DNA from: Methylobacillus flagellatus
GTDB lineage: Bacteria > Pseudomonadota > Gammaproteobacteria > Burkholderiales > Methylophilaceae
Assembly (NCBI RefSeq): GCF_005502435.1
Contig: NZ_SCOU01000001.1
Coordinates: forward strand, 1-64,000
Length of the DNA stretch: 64,000 bases
Direction of reading: 5' to 3'
This document shows, piece after piece, positions 42,703-51,301 of the stretch (the stretch's first letter is position 1; each line of letters begins with the position of its first letter). The position numbers and the translations under genes are program-made. Below the pieces are notes generated by a model, which searched no databases, had not been told where the DNA came from, and worked only from the letters and a program-made list of their open reading frames with translations.

Positions 42703-42990
42703 ATGAAACAACCATGCGTCTATATACTCGCAAGCAAGTTGAATGGCACACTCTACGTTGGTGTGACTTCGGATCTGATGCGGCGGATATGGGCACACAA
42801 ACACGATTTAATTGACGGTTTCAGCAAGAAATATGCAGTACACGACCTGGTATGGTACGAGCAGCACCAAGAAATGCGGACTGCCATCCAGCGTGAGAAG
42901 CACATCAAGTCCTGGAAGCGTGCCTGGAAAATCGAGCTTATCGAGCAGCTCAATCCAGCATGGTCCGACCTATATAACGACCTGCTATGA
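42703..42990 (+). CDS. Small GIY-YIG nuclease, likely Ssn-type
   Basis: A 95-residue single-domain protein with the GIY-YIG signature in CVYILASKLNGTLYVGVTSD, an arginine-containing LMRRIWAHKHDLI helix, FSKKYAVHDLVWYEQ, and the family C-terminus QREKHIKSWKRAWKIELIEQ, in which a Glu should bind the metal. Small proteins of this kind include the recently described Ssn family of site-specific single-strand DNA nucleases, whose neisserial member recognises an abundant hairpin repeat. Here the gene is exactly bracketed by inverted hairpin repeats; its stop codon abuts the right copy. It interrupts the hom-thrC pair, consistent with a mobile or site-inserted unit. Confidence 0.9.
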   Translation: MKQPCVYILASKLNGTLYVGVTSDLMRRIWAHKHDLIDGFSKKYAVHDLVWYEQHQEMRTAIQREKHIKSWKRAWKIELIEQLNPAWSDLYNDLL

Positions 42991-43018
42991 ATGGATTCCA
43001 GCTTGCGCTGGAATGACG
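42991..43018 (-). repeat. Palindromic repeat, right copy flanking GIY-YIG gene
   Basis: The reverse complement of this copy reads CGTC, then ATTCCAGCGCAAGCTGGAAT, then CCAT. It differs from the left copy by two bases that compensate each other in the stem. It starts immediately after the GIY-YIG stop and lies ten bases before the thrC start, so it may influence thrC translation. Confidence 0.92.
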
Positions 43019-43027
43019 GCTTAAAGT

Positions 43028-44455
43028 ATGAAATATATCAGCACACGTGGTAATTCACCGGCACTGAGTTTCACCGAGATCCTGCTCGGCGGCCTGGCGC
43101 CGGATGGCGGTTTGTACCTGCCTGAGCACTATCCTCAGTTCAGCGATGCCGATCTGAGCGCCATGCGCGCCATGTCCTACGCTGACCTGGCGTACACCAT
43201 CCTGTCGCGCCTGATCTACGATATCCCGGCTGGCGACCTGCGTGCCATCGTCGACAAGACCTACACCGCCGAGGTGTATCGCCATGTACGTGCCGGTCAG
43301 AACGCCAACGACATCACGCCTGTGCTCAAGCTGGAGGAGGATTTCTACCTGCTGTCGCTTTCCAATGGCCCCACGCTGGCATTCAAGGACATGGCCATGC
43401 AGTTGCTCGGCAACCTGTTCGAGTACGTGCTGGCCAAAAAAGGCCAGACCACCAATATCCTCGGGGCCACTTCGGGCGATACCGGTTCGGCGGCGGAATA
43501 TGCCATGCGCGGCAAGCAGGGTATCCGGGTGTTCATGCTGTCACCGCATCAGAAGATGAGCCGTTTCCAGACCGCGCAGATGTTCTCGCTACAGGATGCC
43601 AATATCCACAACATCGCCGTCAAAGGTGTGTTCGACGACGCACAGGACATGGTCAAGGCGGTATCCAATGACCATCATTTCAAAGCCAGACACAAGATCG
43701 GTGCGGTCAATTCGATCAACTGGGCGCGCGTCGCCGCGCAGATCGTCTATTACTTCAAAGGCTATTTCGCGGTTACGCATGACAACCGCCAGCAGGTCAG
43801 TTTTGCTGTGCCCTCTGGTAACTTCGGTAATGTGTGCGCAGGTCATGTGGCACGCATGATGGGGCTGCCCATCGCCAAGCTGGTGGTGGCCACCAACGAG
43901 AACGATGTGCTGGACGAATTCTTCCGCACTGGCGTGTACCGCCCGCGTGGCTCGGCCAACACCTACCATACCTCCAGCCCGTCCATGGACATCAGCAAGG
44001 CTTCCAACTTCGAGCGCTTCGTGTTCGATCTGCTGGACCGTGACGGCGCCAAGCTCCGTAGTCTATGGGCCAGTGTGGACGCTGGTGGCGCCTTCGACCT
44101 CAATCAGGAGGGTCATTTTGCCAGGGTGCCGCAGTTTGGCTTTGTCTCCGGGTCCAGCAATCATGCGCAGCGCATGACCACCATCCGTCAGGTGCATGCA
44201 GATTATGGCGTCACTATCGACACCCATACCGCTGACGGGGTGAAGGTCGCACAGCAATACCGCGAACCCGGCGTGCCCATGGTGGTGCTGGAAACGGCGC
44301 TGGCTGCCAAGTTCGAGGATGCCATCGTGGAAGCATTGGGCAGCGCGCCTGAGCGTCCGGCCGATCTGGTCGGGCTGGAGTCGCTGCCACAACGCTTCGT
44401 GGTGATGGAGCCGGATGTGGACGGCATCAAGCAATTCATCAGCGAACATATTTAA
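43028..44455 (+). CDS. thrC: Threonine synthase
   Basis: A PLP enzyme that converts O-phosphohomoserine to threonine. The length of 475 residues fits the class I (long) family. It has YISTRGNSPALSFTEILLGGLAPDGGLYLPE at the start (shown in part), the PLP lysine in TLAFKDMAMQLLG near residue 116, the phosphate loop GATSGDTGSAAEYA, and VPSGNFGNVCAGHVA. The start ATG follows the right GIY-YIG repeat by nine bases and has no strong ribosome site. It completes the pathway begun by hom upstream. Confidence 0.96.
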   Translation: MKYISTRGNSPALSFTEILLGGLAPDGGLYLPEHYPQFSDADLSAMRAMSYADLAYTILSRLIYDIPAGDLRAIVDKTYTAEVYRHVRAGQNANDITPVLKLEEDFYLLSLSNGPTLAFKDMAMQLLGNLFEYVLAKKGQTTNILGATSGDTGSAAEYAMRGKQGIRVFMLSPHQKMSRFQTAQMFSLQDANIHNIAVKGVFDDAQDMVKAVSNDHHFKARHKIGAVNSINWARVAAQIVYYFKGYFAVTHDNRQQVSFAVPSGNFGNVCAGHVARMMGLPIAKLVVATNENDVLDEFFRTGVYRPRGSANTYHTSSPSMDISKASNFERFVFDLLDRDGAKLRSLWASVDAGGAFDLNQEGHFARVPQFGFVSGSSNHAQRMTTIRQVHADYGVTIDTHTADGVKVAQQYREPGVPMVVLETALAAKFEDAIVEALGSAPERPADLVGLESLPQRFVVMEPDVDGIKQFISEHI

Positions 44456-44492
44456 ACGTTAGACGGCAACGCTAAACGGGATAATCAACACC

Positions 44493-45287
44493 ATGCAAAC
44501 CTATCTCGATCTGGTGCGCCATGTGCTGGCGCATGGCCATAAAAAGGAAGACCGTACCGGCACCGGCACCTTGTCGGTGTTCGGCTACCAGATGCGCTAC
44601 GACCTGGCGCAGGGTTTCCCGCTGCTCACCACCAAGAAGGTGCACCTCAAATCCATCATCCATGAGCTGTTGTGGTTCCTGCAGGGCAGCACCAACATCG
44701 CTTACCTGAAGCAGCATGGCGTGCGTATCTGGGATGAGTGGGCGGACGAGCAGGGCAATCTGGGCCCGGTGTATGGCTATCAATGGCGCAACTGGCCCAA
44801 GCCGGACGGCACGCACATCGACCAGATCAGCCAGGTGGTGGAGCAGATCAAGCGCAACCCGGATTCACGCCGTCTCATCGTATCGGCCTGGAACGTGGCC
44901 GATGTGGATCAGATGAAGCTGCCGCCTTGCCATGCCTTCTTCCAGTTCTACGTGGCGGATGGCAAGCTGTCCTGCCAGCTCTACCAGCGCAGCGCGGATA
45001 TCTTCCTGGGCGTGCCATTCAACATCGCCTCCTACGCCTTGCTGACCATGATGATCGCGCAGGTGTGCGGCCTCAAGCTGGGCGACTTTGTGCACACGCT
45101 GGGCGATGCCCACATCTACCTGAACCACCTGGAGCAGGTCAACGAGCAACTGACACGCACGCCCCGCGCTTTGCCTGTCATGCACATCAACCCCGCAGTC
45201 ACCAGCATCTTCGATTTCAAGTTCGAGGACTTCACGCTGGAACAGTACGACCCGTACCCCGCCATCAAGGGCGCTGTCGCCGTTTGA
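44493..45287 (+). CDS. thyA: Thymidylate synthase
   Basis: Makes dTMP from dUMP using methylene-tetrahydrofolate. It is 264 residues, identical in length to E. coli ThyA, and shows [18 protein letters not shown], the [11 protein letters not shown] loop, the nucleophile cysteine in [12 protein letters not shown] near residue 146, [18 protein letters not shown] and [13 protein letters not shown]. The expected C-terminal hydrophobic end is present (IKGAVAV). A dihydrofolate reductase gene does not follow in this window; the Tad locus does. Confidence 0.98.
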   Translation: MQTYLDLVRHVLAHGHKKEDRTGTGTLSVFGYQMRYDLAQGFPLLTTKKVHLKSIIHELLWFLQGSTNIAYLKQHGVRIWDEWADEQGNLGPVYGYQWRNWPKPDGTHIDQISQVVEQIKRNPDSRRLIVSAWNVADVDQMKLPPCHAFFQFYVADGKLSCQLYQRSADIFLGVPFNIASYALLTMMIAQVCGLKLGDFVHTLGDAHIYLNHLEQVNEQLTRTPRALPVMHINPAVTSIFDFKFEDFTLEQYDPYPAIKGAVAV

Positions 45288-45303
45288 TACTTATGTGGTG
45301 TGG

Positions 45304-45338
45304 TGGTTGTAATTAACCATATTTGTTGCTGACAGCCA
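45304..45338. promoter_or_regulatory. Paired operator-like palindromes after thyA
   Basis: TGGTTGTAATTAACCA (45304-45319) is a 16-bp dyad, followed 19 bp downstream (start to start) by the related TTGTTGCTGACAGCCA (45323-45338). The same paired arrangement recurs at 45545-45582 and near 62260-62362. It resembles binding sites for a dimeric regulator, but the protein is unknown. Confidence 0.4.
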
Positions 45339-45445
45339 GCGTTCATTAGGCCGTCACTTGGTCTGTATGCCCGCACAGGCTTGATTCTTAATAGATAACG
45401 GCTGAATCCGTCTATTTGGTACGCAGTTTGCTATCCAGATAAGCA

Positions 45446-45538
45446 GAAAACCCGATCGTCTCCCATGCTATCAATGTTCTCCCCAGATCAAGGCGGCTTC
45501 AGCTGCCTTTCTGATGGCCAGGAAACAATCGGGTTTTC
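45446..45538 (-). ncRNA. Long imperfect hairpin, possible structured RNA or bidirectional terminator
   Basis: Outer arms GAAAACCCGAT/ATCGGGTTTTC (45446-45456, 45528-45538) extend inward. On the minus strand the stem grows to about 17 pairs because two positions become G-U wobbles, while the plus strand has A-C mismatches there, favouring a minus-strand RNA. An inner hairpin AGGCGGCT/AGCTGCCT lies at 45491-45508. No known RNA family was recognised. Confidence 0.4.
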
Positions 45539-45544
45539 ACTTTA

Positions 45545-45582
45545 TGGTTGTTTATAACCACCATTTTGGTTTTTAACAGCCA
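45545..45582. promoter_or_regulatory. Paired operator-like palindromes upstream of rcpA
   Basis: TGGTTGTTTATAACCA (45545-45560) is followed 22 bp downstream (start to start, two helical turns) by TGGTTTTTAACAGCCA (45567-45582). It lies about 145-180 bases before the rcpA start. The surrounding 438-base intergenic region (45288-45725) holds no gene. Confidence 0.42.
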
Positions 45583-45725
45583 CTTCATCTGCTTGTTAGT
45601 CTTGTCCTCAGTTTGCCAACAAGCTTAATTCACTGATTAACATAGTGAAAAAATCCCCCATTCGGGTAGTAACCACCTAGCACGACTTTTGCAGTTGTCA
45701 GGCCCTAACTCAGAGGTTAATAAAA

Positions 45726-48068
45726 ATGACGGGGATTGGGCGGAGTATTCTTGCATTAGCACGTGCTGGACTGGTCGTACTGGTTTTGATATTGATCGGC
45801 GTTCCTGCCACCGCCATGTCTGCAGGAACGGATGGCGGCCGTATCGAGATCACACGCGGTCACAACAAGCTGCTGGAGATCGAAGAGGGCATTGCCACGG
45901 TCGCCATAGGCAGTCCCGGCATCGCCACTTCGCTGGTGGTGCGCCCCAATACCATCATGCTTAATGGTGTTGGTGTAGGCAGTACATCACTCACACTCTT
46001 TACGGCTAGCGGCAAAGTACGTCAGTACATGTTGACCGTGGGCCCAGACTTGACTTCGCTGCGTATGCATCTGCAACGACTAGACCCACGCATCACAGTG
46101 ACCACCGACCCTAACGGTGACGCTATTGTATTAAGTGGTACAGCACGATCATCCGATCTGGTCGATCTGGCACTTGAAGCTTCCATCAAGTTCGTAGGCA
46201 CCATTACGATTGCTGCTAGCAAAGCAAGCAATGTAAACCAGCCAGTAGCCGGGGCAGGAACTGCAGCTGGGCCTAACCCTGTGCCTGAGGTCACCGAATC
46301 GGTAGCGTCACCAGCAGAGTTGAAGGTGGTCAATCTTATTTTGGTACAAGACAGTCTGCTTAGCGTTGATCAACGTCTCGAACGGCTGTTGAAGGAGATC
46401 GATCCACGTATCGAAGTGGAGAAGCTGAATTCAGCGTTCCTGCTCAAAGGCCGGGTCAAGACACCTAGCGCGCTGGCACGCGCCATTTCGTTGGCTGACC
46501 GATTCGTCAACGGTGGCGAGGATGCTGATATATCCGTTATCAGTGATAAAGGCGGCGTTTTGACTGGTAATACAGATGAGGCGCAACGCCTGGCATTAGG
46601 TATCCCCAGTCTGATTGGCGGCCGCGCACAAGGTAATAATGCGCCGGGTGCTGCCCCCGTCATCCGTGATAGTTCAGAACCAAGGCCTAGAGGTGGCCTA
46701 GGCGCCCAAGGTGGCAATACTGGTCAGCAAGGATTCCGTCAGCCATTCAATCTCTCGCTGCCTTTGATGCCAGAGAATGGCAACATCGCGCGTAACATCG
46801 GCCGTGGTGATGTAGTCACAGCGGCAAATGGCAAGGTGGTCAGCCTGCTGAAAGTGGATGCACTGGCGCGAGTGGAGATTCAAATGCGCATCGTCACGGT
46901 GGACAGGGGCAAGACGCGTGACCTGGGCATAGACTGGAGCCTGAATGGGAATCGTGTTCAACTCAACACAGGTGCGGCAGCCGCGAATAATGAGGCTATT
47001 CAAGCCTTGGCTGCCAGCTCGGCAACAGGCTCCATCAGCTCCTTGTCGATCACCTCCTTCCTGCGTGCTGCCGAAGATTTGGGTGCCGCAGAGACCTTGT
47101 ACGAGCCGTTGGTGTCTGCGGTCAGTGGTGAGACCGCCAGTTTCCTGCTGGGCGGCACAGTGCCTATCTACACCGAAGAGTTTGAAACCACTGGTGGCGT
47201 GATAGGTGGTATCGGCACACGTACCCGCACGCTGCAGTATGCCGAATTCGGCCTGCGCTATTTTGTGCGCCCCACTGTGCTGGAAGACGGGCGCATCTCC
47301 ACCGTGCTGGATCAATCCATATCGGCGCCGGATTACAACGTCGCAGGTGGCACTTTCAAGGACAGTCTGGGTAACCCTATCCCCGCATTCACGCGCCGTG
47401 CAGTCAGCACGCTGACCGAATCCAGAGATGGCGAGACCTGGGCCATCGCCGGGCTGGTGGATCAGCGCGATGTACGCAACCTGTCCAAGGTGCCGTTCCT
47501 GTCCACCATCCCCATCATCGGCCGTCTGTTTCAGCGTCAGGTGGATGACAGGTCACGTTCTGAACTGTTCATCATGGTCACGGCGCGTACGGTGCAACCG
47601 AACGAGGTACAGGATGAAGCGGTGCCAGTAACGGCGCCTGAGCTGAAGCCCGTGGAGATACTGCCGATACGGCGTGATGCTTTCGACATCAACGAAGACG
47701 AGACCGAGCCCCGGGATGAACCCAGAGATGAATTCGGTAATGAATACAGTGACGCGCCCAGGCAAGACCCCAGGCAAGAACCCAGAGTGTCGCCAGCGCC
47801 TGCCGCCATCCCGCGTATCCAGGCCCCACCTGAGTATCCGCGCTCACCCGTACGCCCGGTGCCGGTAACGCCAGTCCCTGCAAACCCCAGCCCCATCGAG
47901 CTGAATGCGATCGAGCCAGGTCAGAAGCAGGGTGGCCAAAACCAGCAGATCGCGCCTGATAATCTGGCCATGGTGCTGGCAGCGGCATCCACAGAGGATC
48001 CCAGACGGCTCATGTTCAAGACAACACCAAACTCAAGGCTGAAAGGCAAGTATTATGGCCATCCGTAA
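45726..48068 (+). CDS. rcpA: Tad pilus outer-membrane secretin RcpA/CpaC with Pro/Glu/Arg-rich tail
   Basis: Forms the outer-membrane pore of the Tad (Flp) pilus. It is 780 residues with a signal peptide (hydrophobic to about residue 30), an N-terminal BON-like/N0 region starting IEITRGHNKLLEIEEGIATVAI, a second BON-type repeat, an Asn/Gly-rich linker, and the secretin domain with ETASFLLGGTVPIYTEE, QYAEFGLRYFVRPTV and the conserved VPFLSTIPIIGRLFQ. After about residue 620 it adds some 150 residues rich in Pro, Glu, Asp and Arg with repeats such as EPRDEPRDE and PRQDPRQEPR; typical CpaC proteins end soon after the secretin domain. AGAGG lies ahead of the ATG. First gene of the Tad operon. Confidence 0.92.
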   Translation: MTGIGRSILALARAGLVVLVLILIGVPATAMSAGTDGGRIEITRGHNKLLEIEEGIATVAIGSPGIATSLVVRPNTIMLNGVGVGSTSLTLFTASGKVRQYMLTVGPDLTSLRMHLQRLDPRITVTTDPNGDAIVLSGTARSSDLVDLALEASIKFVGTITIAASKASNVNQPVAGAGTAAGPNPVPEVTESVASPAELKVVNLILVQDSLLSVDQRLERLLKEIDPRIEVEKLNSAFLLKGRVKTPSALARAISLADRFVNGGEDADISVISDKGGVLTGNTDEAQRLALGIPSLIGGRAQGNNAPGAAPVIRDSSEPRPRGGLGAQGGNTGQQGFRQPFNLSLPLMPENGNIARNIGRGDVVTAANGKVVSLLKVDALARVEIQMRIVTVDRGKTRDLGIDWSLNGNRVQLNTGAAAANNEAIQALAASSATGSISSLSITSFLRAAEDLGAAETLYEPLVSAVSGETASFLLGGTVPIYTEEFETTGGVIGGIGTRTRTLQYAEFGLRYFVRPTVLEDGRISTVLDQSISAPDYNVAGGTFKDSLGNPIPAFTRRAVSTLTESRDGETWAIAGLVDQRDVRNLSKVPFLSTIPIIGRLFQRQVDDRSRSELFIMVTARTVQPNEVQDEAVPVTAPELKPVEILPIRRDAFDINEDETEPRDEPRDEFGNEYSDAPRQDPRQEPRVSPAPAAIPRIQAPPEYPRSPVRPVPVTPVPANPSPIELNAIEPGQKQGGQNQQIAPDNLAMVLAAASTEDPRRLMFKTTPNSRLKGKYYGHP

Positions 48069-48702
48069 AAAACTGGTGCTGTTGATCGTCGCGGTATCGG
48101 TCCCCGTGTTCTTCCTGGCCACCTTCATGCAGAACTGGGGTGCCAGTGTGGCCGAAAAGAACCTGCAGGACGCCACTGCACTCGTGCCTATGATCGTTCA
48201 GCGTACAAGCAGCGCTAAAGAGTACTGCCCCGCCATCATCAAGAAGCTGCAAGTCGGTTTGCCAGAGCTGCAGCAGAAGAAATCCACGGCTAGTGTGATG
48301 CGATCCTATTTGCTGACCGCAGATTGCCAGACGGCGATGGCCCGTCACTCTGAAGCAGCGAACAGTTATGCAGAGATGGTGAAACTGGAGCCACAAGCGG
48401 CAAGATGGCATGGCCAGCGTGCCTCAGCGCTGCTCAAAGCTGGCCGTTTGAGCGAAGCTGCACGCGCCAGTCGGCTCTCAGTTCAGCTTAAGCCAGACGA
48501 CTTCCGCTGGCGTTTGCAGGAGGCACGTATCTTGTCCCAGATCGGTCGTTTCGATGATGCCGTGCATGGGTATGAGCAAGCACTCAAAATGGCGCCGCTG
48601 GAGCAGGTCAGCGCGGTCGCTGATGAATTCAACAAGCTGCAACAGATGCTGGGAAATCCTCCTTATGACCCGCATGCGGAGCAACATCATGGCAGGTTGT
48701 GA
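48055..48702 (+). CDS. TPR protein, TadD-like
   Basis: A 215-residue protein whose start overlaps the end of rcpA by 14 bases. It has an N-terminal membrane segment (VLLIVAVSVPVFFLATFM, residues 8-25) and tetratricopeptide-like helices with AANSYAEMVKLEPQAARWHG, KAGRLSEAARASRLSVQLKP and QIGRFDDAVHGYEQALKMAP. Its place among Tad genes and TPR content suggest TadD, the pilotin-like lipoprotein that helps secretin assembly, although there is no lipobox; an inner-membrane anchor is more likely here. Confidence 0.75.
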   Translation: MAIRKKLVLLIVAVSVPVFFLATFMQNWGASVAEKNLQDATALVPMIVQRTSSAKEYCPAIIKKLQVGLPELQQKKSTASVMRSYLLTADCQTAMARHSEAANSYAEMVKLEPQAARWHGQRASALLKAGRLSEAARASRLSVQLKPDDFRWRLQEARILSQIGRFDDAVHGYEQALKMAPLEQVSAVADEFNKLQQMLGNPPYDPHAEQHHGRL

Positions 48703-48705
48703 TCA

Positions 48706-49905
48706 ATGAGAATCCTGATCGTCAGTGCACAGAGTGATTTCCGTCAGCAGATGCAGGCGGCCTGTCTGCGCTATACCAAAACGCTGGTCAGTCTGCGTAC
48801 TGCAGAGTCTGTCGGGCAGGGGTTGGAACTTGCGCATCAGTTCGAAGCGCAGGTGGTCTATATCGACCTCACCCGCAATATCGAGGCGGGTATCCTGGCT
48901 ATCCAGCAGCTGAGTGGCGTGCCCAACCGCATGGTGGTGGTCAGCATAGACAAGCTGACCACCGAGTTCGTCACCCGCACCATCCGTGCTGGTGCGCGTG
49001 AAGTGTTGGTACAGCCGGTCCAGGACGAGGATGTGCATCAGATCCTGGACAAGTTCGCTGCCATCAACAGCAATACGGTGGACGTGCAGCCGGCCAGAAA
49101 CGGCAAGGTGGTGATCTGCTTCTCCAGCAAGGGCGGAGTAGGCAAGACCACCATGGCCTGCAACCTCGCGGTGATGTTGCAGCAGCGTTTCGGCGGCAAC
49201 CGCGTGGCCCTCATCGATGCCAACACGCAAGCCCCCAACATCGCCCCCATGCTGGACTTGCGACCTACACGCTGGCTGCGTGATGCGGTGATGGAATACC
49301 GCCGTCTTGATAACGAGATGCTGAATGAGTTGATGACAGTACACGAGGCCTCCGGCCTGCATGTGCTGGCACACAGTACCGATAATCCGCTGGGGCTGGA
49401 TTTCTCCGAGGACCAGCTCTCCAAGATCCTGCTGGTATCCAAAGGCAGTTATGACTGGACCGTAGTGGACACCTTCCCGCTGTTGTCCACGCTCAATCTT
49501 TCCATGATGGATCTGTCCGACCAGATCCTGCTGGTCACCGAGCCGGTGGTGCCCTCCTTGCGCAGTGCGCGTTACAACCTGGAGATGCTGCAAAAAGCCG
49601 GCTACGGCAAGGACCGCATCAAGGTCATCCTCAATCGCTTCAGTAATTTCCGCGGCAATGTATCACCGGAGCTGGTGGCCGAGACGCTGAACTGGCCGGT
49701 GAGCCATGTGGTGCCGTATGACGTGCATTCCACCATTGCAGCCAATAGCGGCCAGGCGCTGGTGAATATGTTCCCGGACAGCAATGTCACCTCTGCCGTG
49801 AGCCGCATGGTCGATGGCGTGACCGGTGTGCCTACGCCGCCACCGCCACCAGAGGGTGTCGTCGAGAAAGCCTTGCGCCAATTCCGTAACTGGCTGGATC
49901 TTTGA
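48706..49905 (+). CDS. tadZ: Tad pilus localisation ATPase TadZ/CpaE
   Basis: A 399-residue protein with an N-terminal receiver-like domain (ILIVSAQSDFRQQMQ, lacking a clear phospho-acceptor Asp arrangement) and a C-terminal ParA/MinD-type ATPase with deviant Walker A FSSKGGVGKTTMACNLAV near residue 141, followed by VALIDANTQAPNIAP and a Walker B region YDWTVVDTFP. TadZ/CpaE marks the cell site where the pilus machine is assembled. The proline-rich TPPPPPEG near the C-terminus is a family-typical linker. It overlaps the tadA start by one base. Confidence 0.92.
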   Translation: MRILIVSAQSDFRQQMQAACLRYTKTLVSLRTAESVGQGLELAHQFEAQVVYIDLTRNIEAGILAIQQLSGVPNRMVVVSIDKLTTEFVTRTIRAGAREVLVQPVQDEDVHQILDKFAAINSNTVDVQPARNGKVVICFSSKGGVGKTTMACNLAVMLQQRFGGNRVALIDANTQAPNIAPMLDLRPTRWLRDAVMEYRRLDNEMLNELMTVHEASGLHVLAHSTDNPLGLDFSEDQLSKILLVSKGSYDWTVVDTFPLLSTLNLSMMDLSDQILLVTEPVVPSLRSARYNLEMLQKAGYGKDRIKVILNRFSNFRGNVSPELVAETLNWPVSHVVPYDVHSTIAANSGQALVNMFPDSNVTSAVSRMVDGVTGVPTPPPPPEGVVEKALRQFRNWLDL

Positions 49906-51299
49906 TGCAGGAAGATAACCCGGATTTCCGCTCCAGCCTGCGTTCGCAGGAGACGGCGCACCGCAATCTGCTCACCGAGCGCGTCATCGCGCTGAATCAA
50001 TCGCTGGCAGTCGGTTCAGGTCTGGCGGCCAACCAGCAGGAAGCGCAGCAATCCTCTGCCTCCACTTACGCGCAGATCCGCCACCGGCTGCATCGTGGCC
50101 TGCTGGAACTGCTGAACCCGCAGGCCGTGGGGGCGGCTTCCCTGCAGCAGATCCAGGCCGCAGTGGAAGAATACGTACTCAAAGCGCTGGAAGAAGAATC
50201 GCTGCCGCTTTCCCGGCCCGAGCGTAACCGTCTGGTGGAAGACCTCATGTACGAGGTGCTGGGTCTGGGACCATTGTCGCCCCTCATGACCGATGCCACG
50301 GTATCGGACATCTTGGTCAACGGCCCGCATCAGGTCTATGTGGAGCGGCACGGTTTGCTCGAACCGACCGAGATCCACTTTCACGACAACGACCACTTGA
50401 TGCTGACCATAGAACGCATCCTGTCGCGCGTGGGACGGCGCGTGGACGAATCCTCGCCCATGGCCGATGCGCGTCTGGCGGATGGCAGCCGTGTCAATGT
50501 GATCATCCCGCCCCTGGCCGTCAAAGGCCCGACCATGTCGATCCGGCGCTTCATGCGCAACATCCTGGACATGCGCGAGCTGGTCGGCAGCGGGGCCATG
50601 ACCGCGGAAGCGGCCGAGTTCCTCAAAGCCGCCGTATACGGGCAACTGAATATCATCATCTCGGGCGGTACCGGCTCCGGCAAGACCACCATGCTCAACT
50701 GCCTGTCGCAGCATGTGGGCGAGGGAGAGCGCGTGGTCACCATTGAAGATACGGCCGAACTGCAGCTCAGCCACAAGCATCTGGTGCAGCTGGAAGCGCG
50801 GCCTTCCAATACCGAGGGGCGTGGTGCGGTCTCCATCCGTGATCTGGTGCGCAACAGCCTGCGTATGCGCCCGGACCGCATCATCGTCGGTGAAGTGCGC
50901 GGCGCCGAGGCCCTGGACATGCTGCAGGCCATGAACACCGGCCATGACGGCTCGCTGGCGACCTTGCACTCCAACAGCCCGCGTGACACCTTGTCGCGGC
51001 TGGAGACCATGATGCTGATGGCCGAGCTGGATCTGCCGCAACGCGTGCTGCGCGAGCAGATCGGTTCGGCGGTGCATATCATTGTGCATGTGAACCGCTA
51101 CTCAACCGGTGAACGCAAGGTGTCGCACATCTCCGAGATCGTGGGCACCGATAACGGCGTGATCCTGATGCAGGACATCTTCCTGACGCGCAGAGAGGGA
51201 GACCGTCTGGTGATGCGCGCCTGCGGCATCATCCCCAACGCATCCAATCTGCTCGCCGAGCGTGGCATCGAGCTGGATTCCACGCTGTTCAAGACCTGA
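49905..51299 (+). CDS. tadA: Tad pilus assembly ATPase TadA/CpaF
   Basis: The 464-residue type II/IV secretion ATPase drives pilus extension and retraction. Visible are the N-terminal domain with YEVLGLGPLSPLMTDATVSDILVNG in part, Walker A ISGGTGSGKTTMLNCL near residue 253, the Asp box VTIEDTAELQL, the Walker B RPDRIIVGEVRGAEALDML in part, and the His box GHDGSLATLHSNSPRD. The start ATG shares a base with the tadZ stop (TGATG); the extra TTG upstream is not needed. Confidence 0.96.
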   Translation: MQEDNPDFRSSLRSQETAHRNLLTERVIALNQSLAVGSGLAANQQEAQQSSASTYAQIRHRLHRGLLELLNPQAVGAASLQQIQAAVEEYVLKALEEESLPLSRPERNRLVEDLMYEVLGLGPLSPLMTDATVSDILVNGPHQVYVERHGLLEPTEIHFHDNDHLMLTIERILSRVGRRVDESSPMADARLADGSRVNVIIPPLAVKGPTMSIRRFMRNILDMRELVGSGAMTAEAAEFLKAAVYGQLNIIISGGTGSGKTTMLNCLSQHVGEGERVVTIEDTAELQLSHKHLVQLEARPSNTEGRGAVSIRDLVRNSLRMRPDRIIVGEVRGAEALDMLQAMNTGHDGSLATLHSNSPRDTLSRLETMMLMAELDLPQRVLREQIGSAVHIIVHVNRYSTGERKVSHISEIVGTDNGVILMQDIFLTRREGDRLVMRACGIIPNASNLLAERGIELDSTLFKT

Positions 51300-51301
51300 C
51301 C

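Noticed and set aside
45446-45538. Integron attC site or known riboswitch
   Set aside because: The arms lack the conserved attC core triplets in the right places, no integrase is nearby, and no riboswitch consensus such as c-di-GMP or cobalamin boxes could be matched.
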